A DNA stretch of 42,651 nt from Clostridia bacterium. Its GTDB lineage: Bacteria > Bacillota > Clostridia > UBA1381. This document shows, piece by piece, positions 8,780-17,100 of this stretch. Under the pieces are notes generated by a model. It worked only from the letters and a program-made list of their open reading frames with translations, searched no databases and was not told the origin of the DNA. Every line of letters starts with the position of its first letter. The first letter of the stretch is position 1. A program made the translations under genes and the position numbers. The stretch covers positions 1 through 42,651 of the forward strand of contig JALEPO010000022.1 in assembly GCA_022768695.1 (NCBI GenBank). The letters run 5' to 3'.

Positions 8780-9157
8780 TTAGTTTACAGAAACTATTAC
8801 GTCACCGCTGTTTACGCTGTCGCCTGCTGAAACGCTGATACCTGCAACAGTACCGTCAACACCTGCGAAAATCTCATTCTCCATCTTCATAGCTTCAAGA
8901 ACAGCTACCAAAGTACCTGATTCAACCTTATCGCCTACATTTACCTTAACTGATACGATTGTACCCGGCATTGGAGCAGTTACCTGCTTTGCACCTGCAA
9001 CAGGAGCAGCCTTCGGGGTTGATGCAGCCTTAGGAGCTGCGGCCGGTGCCGGCGCTGCTGCAGGAGCAGCCACGGGAGCCTGAGGAGCTGCGCCGCCAAC
9101 TTCTTCTACATCTACTTCATATGTTTTTCCATTTACTGTAATATTAAACTTTCTCAT
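8780..9157 (-). CDS. Biotin carrier protein of the decarboxylase
   Basis: The 125-residue protein has a short N-terminal piece, an alanine/proline-rich flexible linker (residues about 22-56), and a C-terminal biotinyl domain. The biotin attachment site is Lys91 in EAMKMEN. It shuttles CO2 from the cytoplasmic carboxyltransferases to the membrane beta subunit. It corresponds to MmdC/GcdC or the detached biotin domain of OadA. Only one biotin carrier is encoded here although two carboxyltransferase genes flank it. Confidence 0.93.
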   Translation of the reverse strand: MRKFNITVNGKTYEVDVEEVGGAAPQAPVAAPAAAPAPAAAPKAASTPKAAPVAGAKQVTAPMPGTIVSVKVNVGDKVESGTLVAVLEAMKMENEIFAGVDGTVAGISVSAGDSVNSGDVIVSVN

Positions 9158-9170
9158 TTAATTTACCTCC

Positions 9171-9560
9171 TTAGAATCGGTTATTTATTGTTTCAGTGAC
9201 ACCCGCCTTATTCCAAGCAGGCATATTGTTATCAATTCTTCTGTATGACTTAATCTTCAAATTATATGTTGAAGTATTAAGACTTGCAGCAACAGCTGCC
9301 GTAAGTACAGCAATGAGTTCGGTTTCATCAACCTCTTCAACTTTTTCAGCTGCCGCAGGCTTTGCTGCCGCAGCCGGTGCCGGTGCAGTCTGTGTCTTAG
9401 GCTTTTTATAAAATATAAGCTTAAACAGCATCAATACTATCATTAGTAAGACAAGAACGCCAAAAACTATAGATAGACCTACAAGCGTTGTAATACCGCC
9501 TGTCGATAACGCTTCACTAAGAGTTACACCATTACCTGTCAATAACGCTTCTGAATACAT
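9171..9560 (-). CDS. oadG: Decarboxylase gamma/delta subunit (OadG family)
   Basis: This is a small single-span membrane protein of 129 residues. A hydrophobic segment, LVGLSIVFGVLVLLMIVLML, lies at about residues 26-46, followed by an alanine/proline-rich stretch and a C-terminal cytoplasmic tail. Family members hold the carboxyltransferase on the membrane beta subunit. Its place between the biotin carrier and the methylmalonyl-type alpha subunit is the standard operon position. Sequence conservation in this family is low, so the call leans on topology and context. Confidence 0.85.
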   Translation of the reverse strand: MYSEALLTGNGVTLSEALSTGGITTLVGLSIVFGVLVLLMIVLMLFKLIFYKKPKTQTAPAPAAAAKPAAAEKVEEVDETELIAVLTAAVAASLNTSTYNLKIKSYRRIDNNMPAWNKAGVTETINNRF

Positions 9561-9582
9561 AATATAAAATCTCCTTTCTTAA

Positions 9583-11133
9583 TTATACAGGAAGATTTCC
9601 ATGCTTCTTAGCCGGTCTTGATTCACGTTTTGAAGCCAGCATTTCAAGTGCTGCTATAATTCTCGGTCTTGTTGAGTCAGGCTCAATAACATCGTCAATA
9701 TAGCCTCTTCTTGCAGCCTCATACGGTGATGCAAACTTATTTCTGTATTCCTGAATTTTTTCTGATCTTGTAGCAATAGGATCTGAGCTTTCCTTTATAT
9801 CATTCTTAAAAATAATATTAGCAGCTCCCTCAGGACCCATAACTGCAATCTCAGCAGTCGGCCATGCCATAACCACATCAGCGCCAAGATGCTTTGAACT
9901 CATAGCTATATAAGCTCCGCCGTAAGCCTTTCTTGTGATTACATTAATTTTGGGCACTGTAGCCTCGCTGTAAGCATACAAAAGCTTAGCTCCGTGACGA
10001 ATAATACCGCCCTGCTCCTGCTCTACACCCGGAAAATATCCCGGTACATCTGTAAATGTTACCAACGGAATATTAAAGCTGTCGCAGAAACGAATAAATC
10101 TTGCAGCCTTGTCTGATGAATTGATGTCAAGCGAGCCTGCCATTACCTTAGGCTGATTTGCTACAATACCTACAACCTGTCCGTTCATTCTTGCGTAGCC
10201 TACAACAATATTCTGCGCAAAATTCTTCTGAACCTCAAAGAATTCACCGTTATCAACAACTTCCGCAATTACTTCCTTTACATCATACGCCTTATTAGCC
10301 TCGTCAGGAACAATTGTTGTCAATTTTTCTGATAATCTGTTTATTTCATCCGTCGGAGCAACATATGGTGCCTCCTCAAGATTGTTCGAAGGAAGATATG
10401 AAAGCAAAGTCTTAATCTGAGCAATACATTCTTCATCGCTTGCGGCGCTGAAATGTGCAACACCTGACTTTGAACCATGCACACCGGCACCGCCCAAATC
10501 TTCACCTGTTACATCCTCGCCTGTTACTGACTTAATAACCTGAGGACCTGTAATAAACATCTGGCTTGTCTTTTCAACCATGAAAATAAAGTCTGTGATA
10601 GCAGGCGAATAAACCGCACCACCGGCACATGGTCCCATAATTACCGAAATCTGCGGAATCACACCACTGTTACATGTGTTTCTGAAGAAAATTTCTCCGA
10701 ACCCCGAAAGAGCGTCTATTCCCTCCTGAATCCTTGCGCCGCCTGAATCGTTCATGCCAATGATAGGAGCACCCATCTTGGCAGCCATATCCATAACCTT
10801 GCAAATTTTCTTTGCATGCATCTCGCCTAATGAACCGCCAATTACAGTAAAGTCCTGAGCATAAACATACACAAGACGTCCGTCAACAGTACCATAGCCT
10901 GTTACAACACCTTCACCCGGCGCTTCAACGCAGTCCATACCGAACTCCGTACATCTGTGAGTTACAAATGCATCGACTTCAACAAAGCTACCGGCATCAA
11001 GCAAAGCGTTTATTCTTTCTCTTGCCGTTAATTTGTTGGCGTCATGCTGTTTCTTGATTTTAGCTTCTCCGCCGCCTTTTTCAATTACACTTCTGCGGTA
11101 TTGAAGCTCAGTCAACTTATCAACTGTTCCCAT
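9583..11133 (-). CDS. mmdA: Methylmalonyl-CoA decarboxylase alpha / acyl-CoA carboxylase carboxyltransferase
   Basis: The 516-residue protein is a full-length acyl-CoA carboxyltransferase with two crotonase-fold halves. Visible motifs are [13 protein letters not shown] at the N-terminus, the acyl-CoA oxyanion-hole region [22 protein letters not shown], and in the second half [12 protein letters not shown] and [11 protein letters not shown]. In this operon it most likely removes CO2 from methylmalonyl-CoA (giving propionyl-CoA) onto the biotin carrier; a propionyl-CoA carboxylase beta role is the alternative. It is the first gene of the operon, with a GGAGG site and a good promoter upstream. 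Confidence 0.9.
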   Translation of the reverse strand: MGTVDKLTELQYRRSVIEKGGGEAKIKKQHDANKLTARERINALLDAGSFVEVDAFVTHRCTEFGMDCVEAPGEGVVTGYGTVDGRLVYVYAQDFTVIGGSLGEMHAKKICKVMDMAAKMGAPIIGMNDSGGARIQEGIDALSGFGEIFFRNTCNSGVIPQISVIMGPCAGGAVYSPAITDFIFMVEKTSQMFITGPQVIKSVTGEDVTGEDLGGAGVHGSKSGVAHFSAASDEECIAQIKTLLSYLPSNNLEEAPYVAPTDEINRLSEKLTTIVPDEANKAYDVKEVIAEVVDNGEFFEVQKNFAQNIVVGYARMNGQVVGIVANQPKVMAGSLDINSSDKAARFIRFCDSFNIPLVTFTDVPGYFPGVEQEQGGIIRHGAKLLYAYSEATVPKINVITRKAYGGAYIAMSSKHLGADVVMAWPTAEIAVMGPEGAANIIFKNDIKESSDPIATRSEKIQEYRNKFASPYEAARRGYIDDVIEPDSTRPRIIAALEMLASKRESRPAKKHGNLPV

Positions 11134-11195
11134 GATTCAACCTCCATTGTGTATAAAATTAGAGATAAAATTTGTAAAATTTATACCTATTGTAT

Positions 11196-11224
11196 ATTAT
11201 AACTTAATTCGAGCAAATTTTCAA
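11196..11224 (-). promoter_or_regulatory. Promoter of the decarboxylase operon
   Basis: On the minus strand TTGAAA (11219-11224) and a perfect TATAAT (11196-11201) are separated by 17 bases. The start would be about 60 bases before the mmdA-like ATG. No riboswitch-like structure was seen in the short leader. Confidence 0.75.
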
Positions 11225-11299
11225 TACATTTTTTAATGTTTACAATTAAAAAATGTGCTGTTTTTAATTTGGTTTTTGTATGACTTATACAAAAATATG

Positions 11300-11322
11300 G
11301 GGTATACTTTTTTTGTATACCC
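11300..11322 (-). terminator. Terminator after the pseudouridine synthase gene
   Basis: GGGTATAC and GTATACCC form a perfect 8-pair stem around seven T residues, and flanking AAAAT/ATTTT extend it. The T tract after it on the minus strand is broken (CATATTTTTG), so termination may be partial. Confidence 0.55.
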
Positions 11323-11334
11323 TACATTTTGTGT

Positions 11335-12057
11335 TTATCTGCCCATAAGATAATTTATTTCATGACTTGTCAGATGACGCCATCTTCCCAGCGGCAGATG
11401 TCCAAGCTCAACAATTCCGATTTTTATACGCTGTAATCCGACCACCTTACAGCCTATCGCTTCAAACATCTTTCTTACCTGCCGATTTTTGCCTTCATGT
11501 ATGGTAATTTTAACAGTTGTCCTTCCATCAAACGCATCAAGTATTTCAACCTCGGCAGGCGATGTTACATAGTCCTCTATTTTTACACCTCTCCTTAAAT
11601 GATTAATACCGCTGATTGTCATTCCGCCTTTTATTGTTGCAATATAAGTTTTATCCATATGGAATTTTGGATGTGTTACACGATAAGTAAAATCACCGTC
11701 ATTAGTAAGCAGCAATAATCCCTCTGTGTCATAATCAAGTCTGCCTACAGGAAATATTCTTGTATCTATATCCTCTTTTATAATATCCACCACAGTCGGT
11801 CTATCGAATTGATCCTTAACTGTAGATACATATCCTACCGGTTTATTAAGCATTATATAATATTTCTTATCCTTAAGTTTTATCGGCTTGTTATCAACAT
11901 CGACTTTATCAGCGCCTATTTCAACCTTCACTCCCTGTTCGGTAACCGTCTTGCCATTCACCTTAACTCTTCCTTCTGCAATAATTCCTTCAGCCGCGCG
12001 TCTTGACGCAATACCGCTCATAGCTATATATTTCTGTAATCTAACTATTTCTCCCAT
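11335..12057 (-). CDS. rluB: rRNA pseudouridine synthase, RsuA/RluB family
   Basis: This 240-residue enzyme isomerises a uridine in ribosomal RNA. It has an N-terminal S4 RNA-binding domain (RLQKYIAMSGIASRRAAE), then the catalytic domain with the signature GRLDYDTEGLLLLTNDG, whose Asp is the catalytic residue, and the C-terminal EGKNRQVRKMFEAIG motif. Length and motifs fit RluB/RsuA; which uridine is modified cannot be decided. It follows the carboxypeptidase gene by 13 bases and is probably cotranscribed, as is common in Clostridia. Confidence 0.93.
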   Translation of the reverse strand: MGEIVRLQKYIAMSGIASRRAAEGIIAEGRVKVNGKTVTEQGVKVEIGADKVDVDNKPIKLKDKKYYIMLNKPVGYVSTVKDQFDRPTVVDIIKEDIDTRIFPVGRLDYDTEGLLLLTNDGDFTYRVTHPKFHMDKTYIATIKGGMTISGINHLRRGVKIEDYVTSPAEVEILDAFDGRTTVKITIHEGKNRQVRKMFEAIGCKVVGLQRIKIGIVELGHLPLGRWRHLTSHEINYLMGR

Positions 12058-12070
12058 TGTCTTTTCCTTT

Positions 12071-13189
12071 CTAAATACACCATATTTTTAATACATTCAA
12101 AAACGTATTGTAAAAGCTGTTTCGCAGCCTTATATCCTTAGCACCTATAACATCGTTTTCCGATATTATATCGACAGTTCCAATCCATTCACCGCCATAA
12201 AAAATATCTGAATACCCTACCTTTTCTCCCGCATTTATCGGACAGTTTAAATTCTCCATCAGGTGGTTTACAATGTCAAAAGAAATTTTTTCTCCTTCCT
12301 TAAACGGAATTATAAAACTGTCTGACGCAATAAACGAATAGGATTTTCCGTCAACATCCGCCTTTTTTATTGTCTGTCCCTTTGATATTACTTCTCTTGC
12401 GGTATATTGCGAAAATGCATAATCAAGCATTTCGGCATGACTGTTCCAATCATCCGAATCATTCAGAGTAACAGCAATAAAAGTCATATTATCTCTCGTG
12501 GCAGCACTTACAAGACATCGCCCCGCTGCTTCTGTGTATCCTGTTTTTATTCCGAAACAGCCCTCGTACATATCCAACAATTTGTTATGGTTAAAAAACC
12601 ATAGTTCTTTATCTTCATCAATCGGATGCACCATCTTAACAGGCGTTGATACAATATTCCAAAATTCCGAATTTCTGATTGCATACCGTGAAATCCATGC
12701 CAAATCCCTTGCTGTTGTAAAATGATCCTGATGAGGTAAGCCATTAGGATTTATAAATGATGTGTCATGCGCGCCTATAGTCCACGCCTTATCATTCATC
12801 TTATCCACAAAAGAAGCCACATCTCCTGATATATGCTCCGCAATTGCCACAGCGGCATCATTACCGGAGTTAAGCATTAGCCCATACAGCAGATCGCGCA
12901 TATACATTCTGCTTCCCGCCTCCACATACGCAGCCGAGCCCTCCTGCATTTGGGCATTCAGACTTATTTCAACAATTTCATCCGGACCACTGTTTTCAAG
13001 CGCTACAACTGCCGTCATAATTTTTGTCGTACTTGCCATAGGCCGACGCTCGTATGCATTCTTTTCAAAAATCATCTCACCCGTGAGAGCGTTCATAACA
13101 CAGGCGCACTCTGCACTGTCAGCTATTGCAAATGCCGTCTTTGGCAGCAGCATGCATATAACAGCAGCAAAAAAAATATATCTCCTCAT
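12071..13189 (-). CDS. D-alanyl-D-alanine carboxypeptidase, family S11
   Basis: This penicillin-binding protein trims the terminal D-Ala of peptidoglycan stem peptides outside the membrane. The 372-residue product starts with a signal peptide (MRRYIFFAAVICMLLPKTAF). It has all three active-site motifs: SxxK as S53-T-T-K, SxN as SGN in LNSGNDAAVA, and KTG in GIKTGYTEAAGR. A C-terminal beta domain (PBP5-like) follows. The ATG at 13189 has a GGGGA site; upstream in-frame starts lack one. It resembles DacF/DacB; which paralogue is uncertain. Confidence 0.92.
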   Translation of the reverse strand: MRRYIFFAAVICMLLPKTAFAIADSAECACVMNALTGEMIFEKNAYERRPMASTTKIMTAVVALENSGPDEIVEISLNAQMQEGSAAYVEAGSRMYMRDLLYGLMLNSGNDAAVAIAEHISGDVASFVDKMNDKAWTIGAHDTSFINPNGLPHQDHFTTARDLAWISRYAIRNSEFWNIVSTPVKMVHPIDEDKELWFFNHNKLLDMYEGCFGIKTGYTEAAGRCLVSAATRDNMTFIAVTLNDSDDWNSHAEMLDYAFSQYTAREVISKGQTIKKADVDGKSYSFIASDSFIIPFKEGEKISFDIVNHLMENLNCPINAGEKVGYSDIFYGGEWIGTVDIISENDVIGAKDIRLRNSFYNTFLNVLKIWCI

Positions 13190-13266
13190 TTTTCCCCAAA
13201 ACCTTTCACGCATTTTACTATATATAAATATATGTAAAAATAAATTAAAATAACCTATATATTTTA

Positions 13267-13295
13267 TTGACAAATCAAAATAAATCTGTTATAAT
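13267..13295 (+). promoter_or_regulatory. Consensus promoter of tRNA-Leu
   Basis: A perfect TTGACA (13267-13272) and a perfect TATAAT (13290-13295) are 17 bases apart, about 28 bases before the tRNA gene. This is a full consensus housekeeping promoter, as expected for a stable RNA. Confidence 0.85.
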
Positions 13296-13323
13296 ATAAT
13301 ACGTTGTGTTGATAACTTCATTT

Positions 13324-13407
13324 GCGAGGGTGGCGGAATAGGCAGACGCGCACGTTTGAGGGGCGTGTGGTTTTACCGTGCCGGTTCAAGTCCGGTCCCT
13401 CGCACCA
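13324..13407 (+). tRNA. tRNA-Leu (anticodon GAG)
   Basis: The acceptor arms GCGAGGG and CCCTCGC pair fully, followed by discriminator A and an encoded CCA. The D arm is GCG/CGC, and the anticodon loop TTGAGGG carries GAG at 13358-13360. A long variable arm typical of class II tRNAs is present, and the T loop is TTCAAGT. It reads CUC/CUU leucine codons. Confidence 0.95.
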
Positions 13408-13410
13408 AAA

Positions 13411-13436
13411 AGTACGGATTATTCCGTACTTTTTTT
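13411..13436 (+). terminator. Terminator of tRNA-Leu
   Basis: AGTACGGA (13411-13418) pairs with TCCGTACT (13423-13430) around a four-base loop and is followed by an unbroken T tract. It lies three bases after the CCA end. Confidence 0.9.
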
Positions 13437-13518
13437 CTGAAATATATTGTATCATAAAACACATTATCTGACAAGTTGTATCATCTATAAAAAAAAATAT
13501 ATTTTTTCAAAAAAAGTA

Positions 13519-13547
13519 TTGACAAACATTTTCTTTTGTGGTATTAT
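13519..13547 (+). promoter_or_regulatory. Promoter of tRNA-Gln
   Basis: TTGACA (13519-13524) and TATTAT (13542-13547) are 17 bases apart, so this tRNA has its own promoter independent of tRNA-Leu, whose terminator lies upstream. Confidence 0.8.
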
Positions 13548-13566
13548 ATAACTCGTCAGTTGAGAT

Positions 13567-13640
13567 TGCGGATTTGTGTAAAGGTAGCACTAACGACTCT
13601 GACTCGTTCTGTCCGGGTTCGAATCCTGGATCCGCAGCCA
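13567..13640 (+). tRNA. tRNA-Gln (anticodon CTG)
   Basis: The acceptor arms TGCGGAT and ATCCGCA pair, including the weak first U-A pair typical of tRNA-Gln, followed by G and an encoded CCA. The anticodon stem AACGA/TCGTT encloses CTCTGAC, with CTG at 13599-13601. The T arm has GGTTCGAATCC. It reads CAG codons. Confidence 0.94.
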
Positions 13641-13643
13641 AAT

Positions 13644-13687
13644 AAGAACGGTAATTTTGATAAAAAATTACCGTTCTTCTTTTTTGC
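13644..13687 (+). terminator. Terminator of tRNA-Gln
   Basis: A 15-base perfect inverted repeat (13644-13658 with 13664-13678) is followed by a T-rich tract to 13687. It starts four bases after the tRNA 3' end. A separate smaller hairpin, AAAACAGC/GCTGTTTT, follows at 13691-13714. Confidence 0.88.
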
Positions 13688-13733
13688 CCGAAAACAGCGT
13701 AGGTATGCTGTTTTGGGATATAAGGCATAGTAA

Positions 13734-13770
13734 AAGACCGACCTTGGGCAACGGAAAGTCGGTCTTATTT
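13734..13770. terminator. Terminator shared by the tRNA and the peptide-export operon
   Basis: AAGACCGAC (13734-13742) pairs with GTCGGTCTT (13758-13766). T residues follow on the plus strand (ATTTTTGTTTT) and TTTT on the minus strand. It is the only good minus-strand hairpin after the double-glycine peptide gene, so it probably ends that operon. The 130 bases between it and the peptide stop codon hold no recognisable feature. Confidence 0.6.
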
Positions 13771-13900
13771 TTGTTTTGGGGTGGGTTTGAGAAAACTGGC
13801 GTGTTTCCTTTTGTGGTAATCGTGTTTCTTTTCGCTATTTAAAATTGTCGTTTAGCTATCTAAGACTATGACATTCCTTTAAAGACTCGGATTTTTCAAA

Positions 13901-14053
13901 TCAAACCTTTCCCTTTGTATCCTCGCTTATAGGCACTGTACCTGTATATGAAACATTTTCAATCGAACCGCCCGTAACCTCGGATAAATCCTCTAAATTA
14001 ACATCTTGAATTTCTGCTTCTTCCTCGGTTGTTACTTTCTTTTCATCTGACAT
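13901..14053 (-). CDS. Double-glycine leader peptide (candidate exported peptide precursor)
   Basis: This is a 50-residue gene with a strong AAAGGAGGA site nine bases before its ATG. The leader (residues 1-29) is acidic and hydrophilic and ends in VNLEDLSEVTGG. Counted from the cut site, GG is at -2/-1 with hydrophobic residues Val -4, Leu -7 and Val -12, the classical pattern recognised by C39 peptidases. The predicted mature part (residues 30-50) starts SIENVSY and ends TKGKV. It has no cysteine, so lanthionine or disulfide bridges are impossible, and it is not especially hydrophobic. It is the last gene of an operon encoding a C39-type exporter. A signalling peptide or bacteriocin-like product are both possible. 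No homologue is recognised. Confidence 0.8.
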   Translation of the reverse strand: MSDEKKVTTEEEAEIQDVNLEDLSEVTGGSIENVSYTGTVPISEDTKGKV

Positions 14054-14085
14054 AATTTTTGTCCTCCTTTACTCATTTACTACGC

Positions 14086-14132
14086 GGAGCATGGAGTGTG
14101 GAATTTATATAAACAATTCCACTCTCCACTCC
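14086..14132 (-). promoter_or_regulatory. Long hairpin between the giant gene and the peptide gene
   Basis: The 100-base gap contains a stem of 13 positions with one mismatch (14093-14105 with 14115-14127), extended by GGAG/CTCC (14086-14089 with 14129-14132). No T tract follows on the minus strand, so it is not a normal terminator. It could stabilise or process the mRNA so that the peptide is made in a different amount from the giant protein. Related GGAGTG-like units repeat around it. Confidence 0.5.
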
Positions 14133-14153
14133 TAACACTCCACGCTGAAATTA

Positions 14154-17100
14154 TTATTTTGAGCTTTCAATAAATCTTTCAACTATTGCCGCAGACTCGG
14201 CTCTTGTAGCGTTATCATCAGGCTTAAACTCGTTATTTTCATTTCCGTGCATAATGCCCTTAAGCTTACAGAACATAACAGCCTCAACTGCCCAATCGCA
14301 AATATCACCCAAATCCGCATAATCAAGTCTAATTGCCCACGCTCCCTCCGGCGCTGTTTTCTTAAACTGTGCAAATCTGAACATAATTGCCGCAATCTGC
14401 TCTCTTGTGATGTTATCGTCCGGAGCAAATTCCGTATCGCTGTATCCCTTTACGATACCGTTTTCCTTTGCCCATGCTACAGCACTTTCATAGTAGCTAC
14501 CGCTTATAACATCGTCAAAGCCGTTTTCAGCCGTTATTTCAGGCTCGCCCTCGGTGCGATAGAGAACTGTTACAAGCATTGCTCTTGTCATTGGATCGTA
14601 CGGTGCAAACTCATTCTCCGAAACACCGCTGAACAGATTGTTTTCATGTACATATCTTACTGAATTTGCGAACCAGTCATTTTCCGAAACATCCTTGAAC
14701 GGATTTACATATACATCACTGTCAGTCTTTGTTGGATTTTCTGTATTCTGCGGTACTTGCTTATTCTCTGTCCACTTAGCATAAAGCTTAATGTTTGATG
14801 TAATCTTTGTATCTGTCGCAAACGGCTTTGTAAGAGCTTCATCTGTGTACCAGCCCTCAAAGGTATAGCCTTCCCTTGTTGGTACGGGCAGTTCGGAAAC
14901 AGTTCCGTTCTTATTCAACTTTATGCTGTCTACACTTACTCCCTCACCGCCGTCAAATGTTACGGTATATGAGGTTGAACCGCCGCCGCTGCTGCCGCTG
15001 CTGCTGCTCGATCCCGCCGATACATTTACCGTCGCCGAAACTGTCTTATGCAAATATGACGGAATTTCAGAAAGCATATTATCAACGGTTGATGAACCGT
15101 CATACGCGAATACAATCGACTGAACATCGGGAACAACGTATCCTGTCAATGTCGCTTTACCGTTGCCAACCGCGCAGAGAGTACCGTCCTCTCTGACATA
15201 GACAACATTGCTGTTGTCGCTTTCCCATACAACCTTGACTTTGTCGCTCGCCTCACCTGTAATTACTGTATCAATGCTTATATCATCAAGATATTTTGCC
15301 GAAATCGTCTTTTCGTCCTTTAATGAAACGTCTGTGATTTTCGACATCGTTTCTATCGCATCAGCATCAAATAACTTGTAAGCGTTCGTTTCAATAGAAA
15401 TAACCTCATCGCCGTCAGCCTCAACAACTGCTATAATATTAGCTGTACCGTTGCCGCCGTCAATCTGATATGCACTGTCAGGGATTGATATTGCTCCGCC
15501 GATTATCTCTGTTGAATTTTCTGCAATTGAGTCAACAGAAAGCTCTGCAATTGGCTCCTCGCTCTTTTCTCCGTCTTTTACGGTGTACAGCTTAACTGTA
15601 ACCGCACCTGTCGGAATGTTACCGTCATTTCTTAATGGAAGTGACAGCTCGTGTCCTGTTGTCTTTTCCTCAATAGTCGCTTCACCGTCAGAAATTACAT
15701 CGTATTCCTTAACCGCCTTGAATGTCTGATTAATTACCGTTTCTCCAACTGTGATTTCCGCATTGAATGTTAAATCATCGCTTATCTCGCTTATCGGAGT
15801 TACATTTACTGACGCGCTCATTGTCTTGCCCGCGCCCCAATGATAATCGAGTGTCTGCTCGCCAAGCTCTGTCACCTTGCCGTTTGATGTCATTGTAAAG
15901 CGGAACTTAACAGGCTCGTGTATGAACTTAACGCCCTCGTTCTTCACTGTTGATGTAAGCGTAAACGGTGTGTTGGGGTAAACGTAATTTGTATCAATCG
16001 CAAGCGCGTTTTCCTCTGCCGTTACAGGCTTTGAATACGGTGTGTGCTTGAGAATTACCATACTTGTATTGTCCTCGTCAAGTGATACTAATTCTCCATC
16101 TTCAATATACGGAGTTTTGTCCGCCGCAACATACAGCTCGCCGCCTACAACAGCAGTATCAATACTGCTGTACGCTGTTGACGGTACGCTTGTGAGCATA
16201 AACGGCTCACTCCAGCCGGTTTCGCTTGTTTCGTCCTCATCTGCGACAACATCATATATTGCCGTAAATACTTGTCTTTGCGTTGTGTCGCCGTTTACAG
16301 AATCTGTCCATGTAAGGTACATTCTTTCGTTCTCGTCAACGTCAACGCTGTAATTGTTAACATAGCCGTCCATAGTAACAGCATATTCAGGCTGAATGTT
16401 TATCGTAACCTCATGCTCCGGAATTGTCACGCCCTCAGATGTTTCTGTTTCAGCAATGGTGTCGTTGTACTGAAGTACATAATACTGTGTATTGCCGTTT
16501 TCAACAAGCTTGTATTGGCTGTTCTTTATCGGCTCTGTTACATTTACATACGCAATTCCGCTTGTTTCCTCGTCACCGCCGTCAAGATCGCCTGCCGCCG
16601 CAAAGAACAGATATGTTTTATCATTGTATCTGCCGAAATGCGGTGTTGAATACGCGCCCGTATTCGTCGTCATTTTGATTATGTGCGTAAAGCTGTTTTC
16701 CGCAAAGTTGTAAATCTGCATAAGAATATCTCTGTCATCGACAGTATTCATATCCTTGTCATAATCAACCGTCCATGCGTAAAGCGCAAGACCGTTGTAA
16801 TAGCATACATCAGCGTCAACTATTCTGTGCATATTGCCGCTTGTCTTGTTTATTCTTGTATCAAGAAATCTCTGACCGTACCATTCAGTTTTGTACGTTT
16901 CCTTATCCGTAATGCCGCCAAGCTCATCATCTGTGTAGCTTGTTTCGTCATTCCACTTGCCGTTTTCATAGAAGCGGTACGCAATTACAGACGGAGCGTT
17001 CAAAAGGTCTGTCAACTTGTCGACATCCTTATACTCTGTCTTTGTGTAGTAGAGAATAATTCTGTCTGTTTCACTGTCATATGCCGCCTTCGGCTCTGTG

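Noticed and set aside
13901-14053. Lanthipeptide or sactipeptide precursor
   Set aside because: The core has no cysteine and no lanthionine synthetase or radical SAM enzyme is present in the window.
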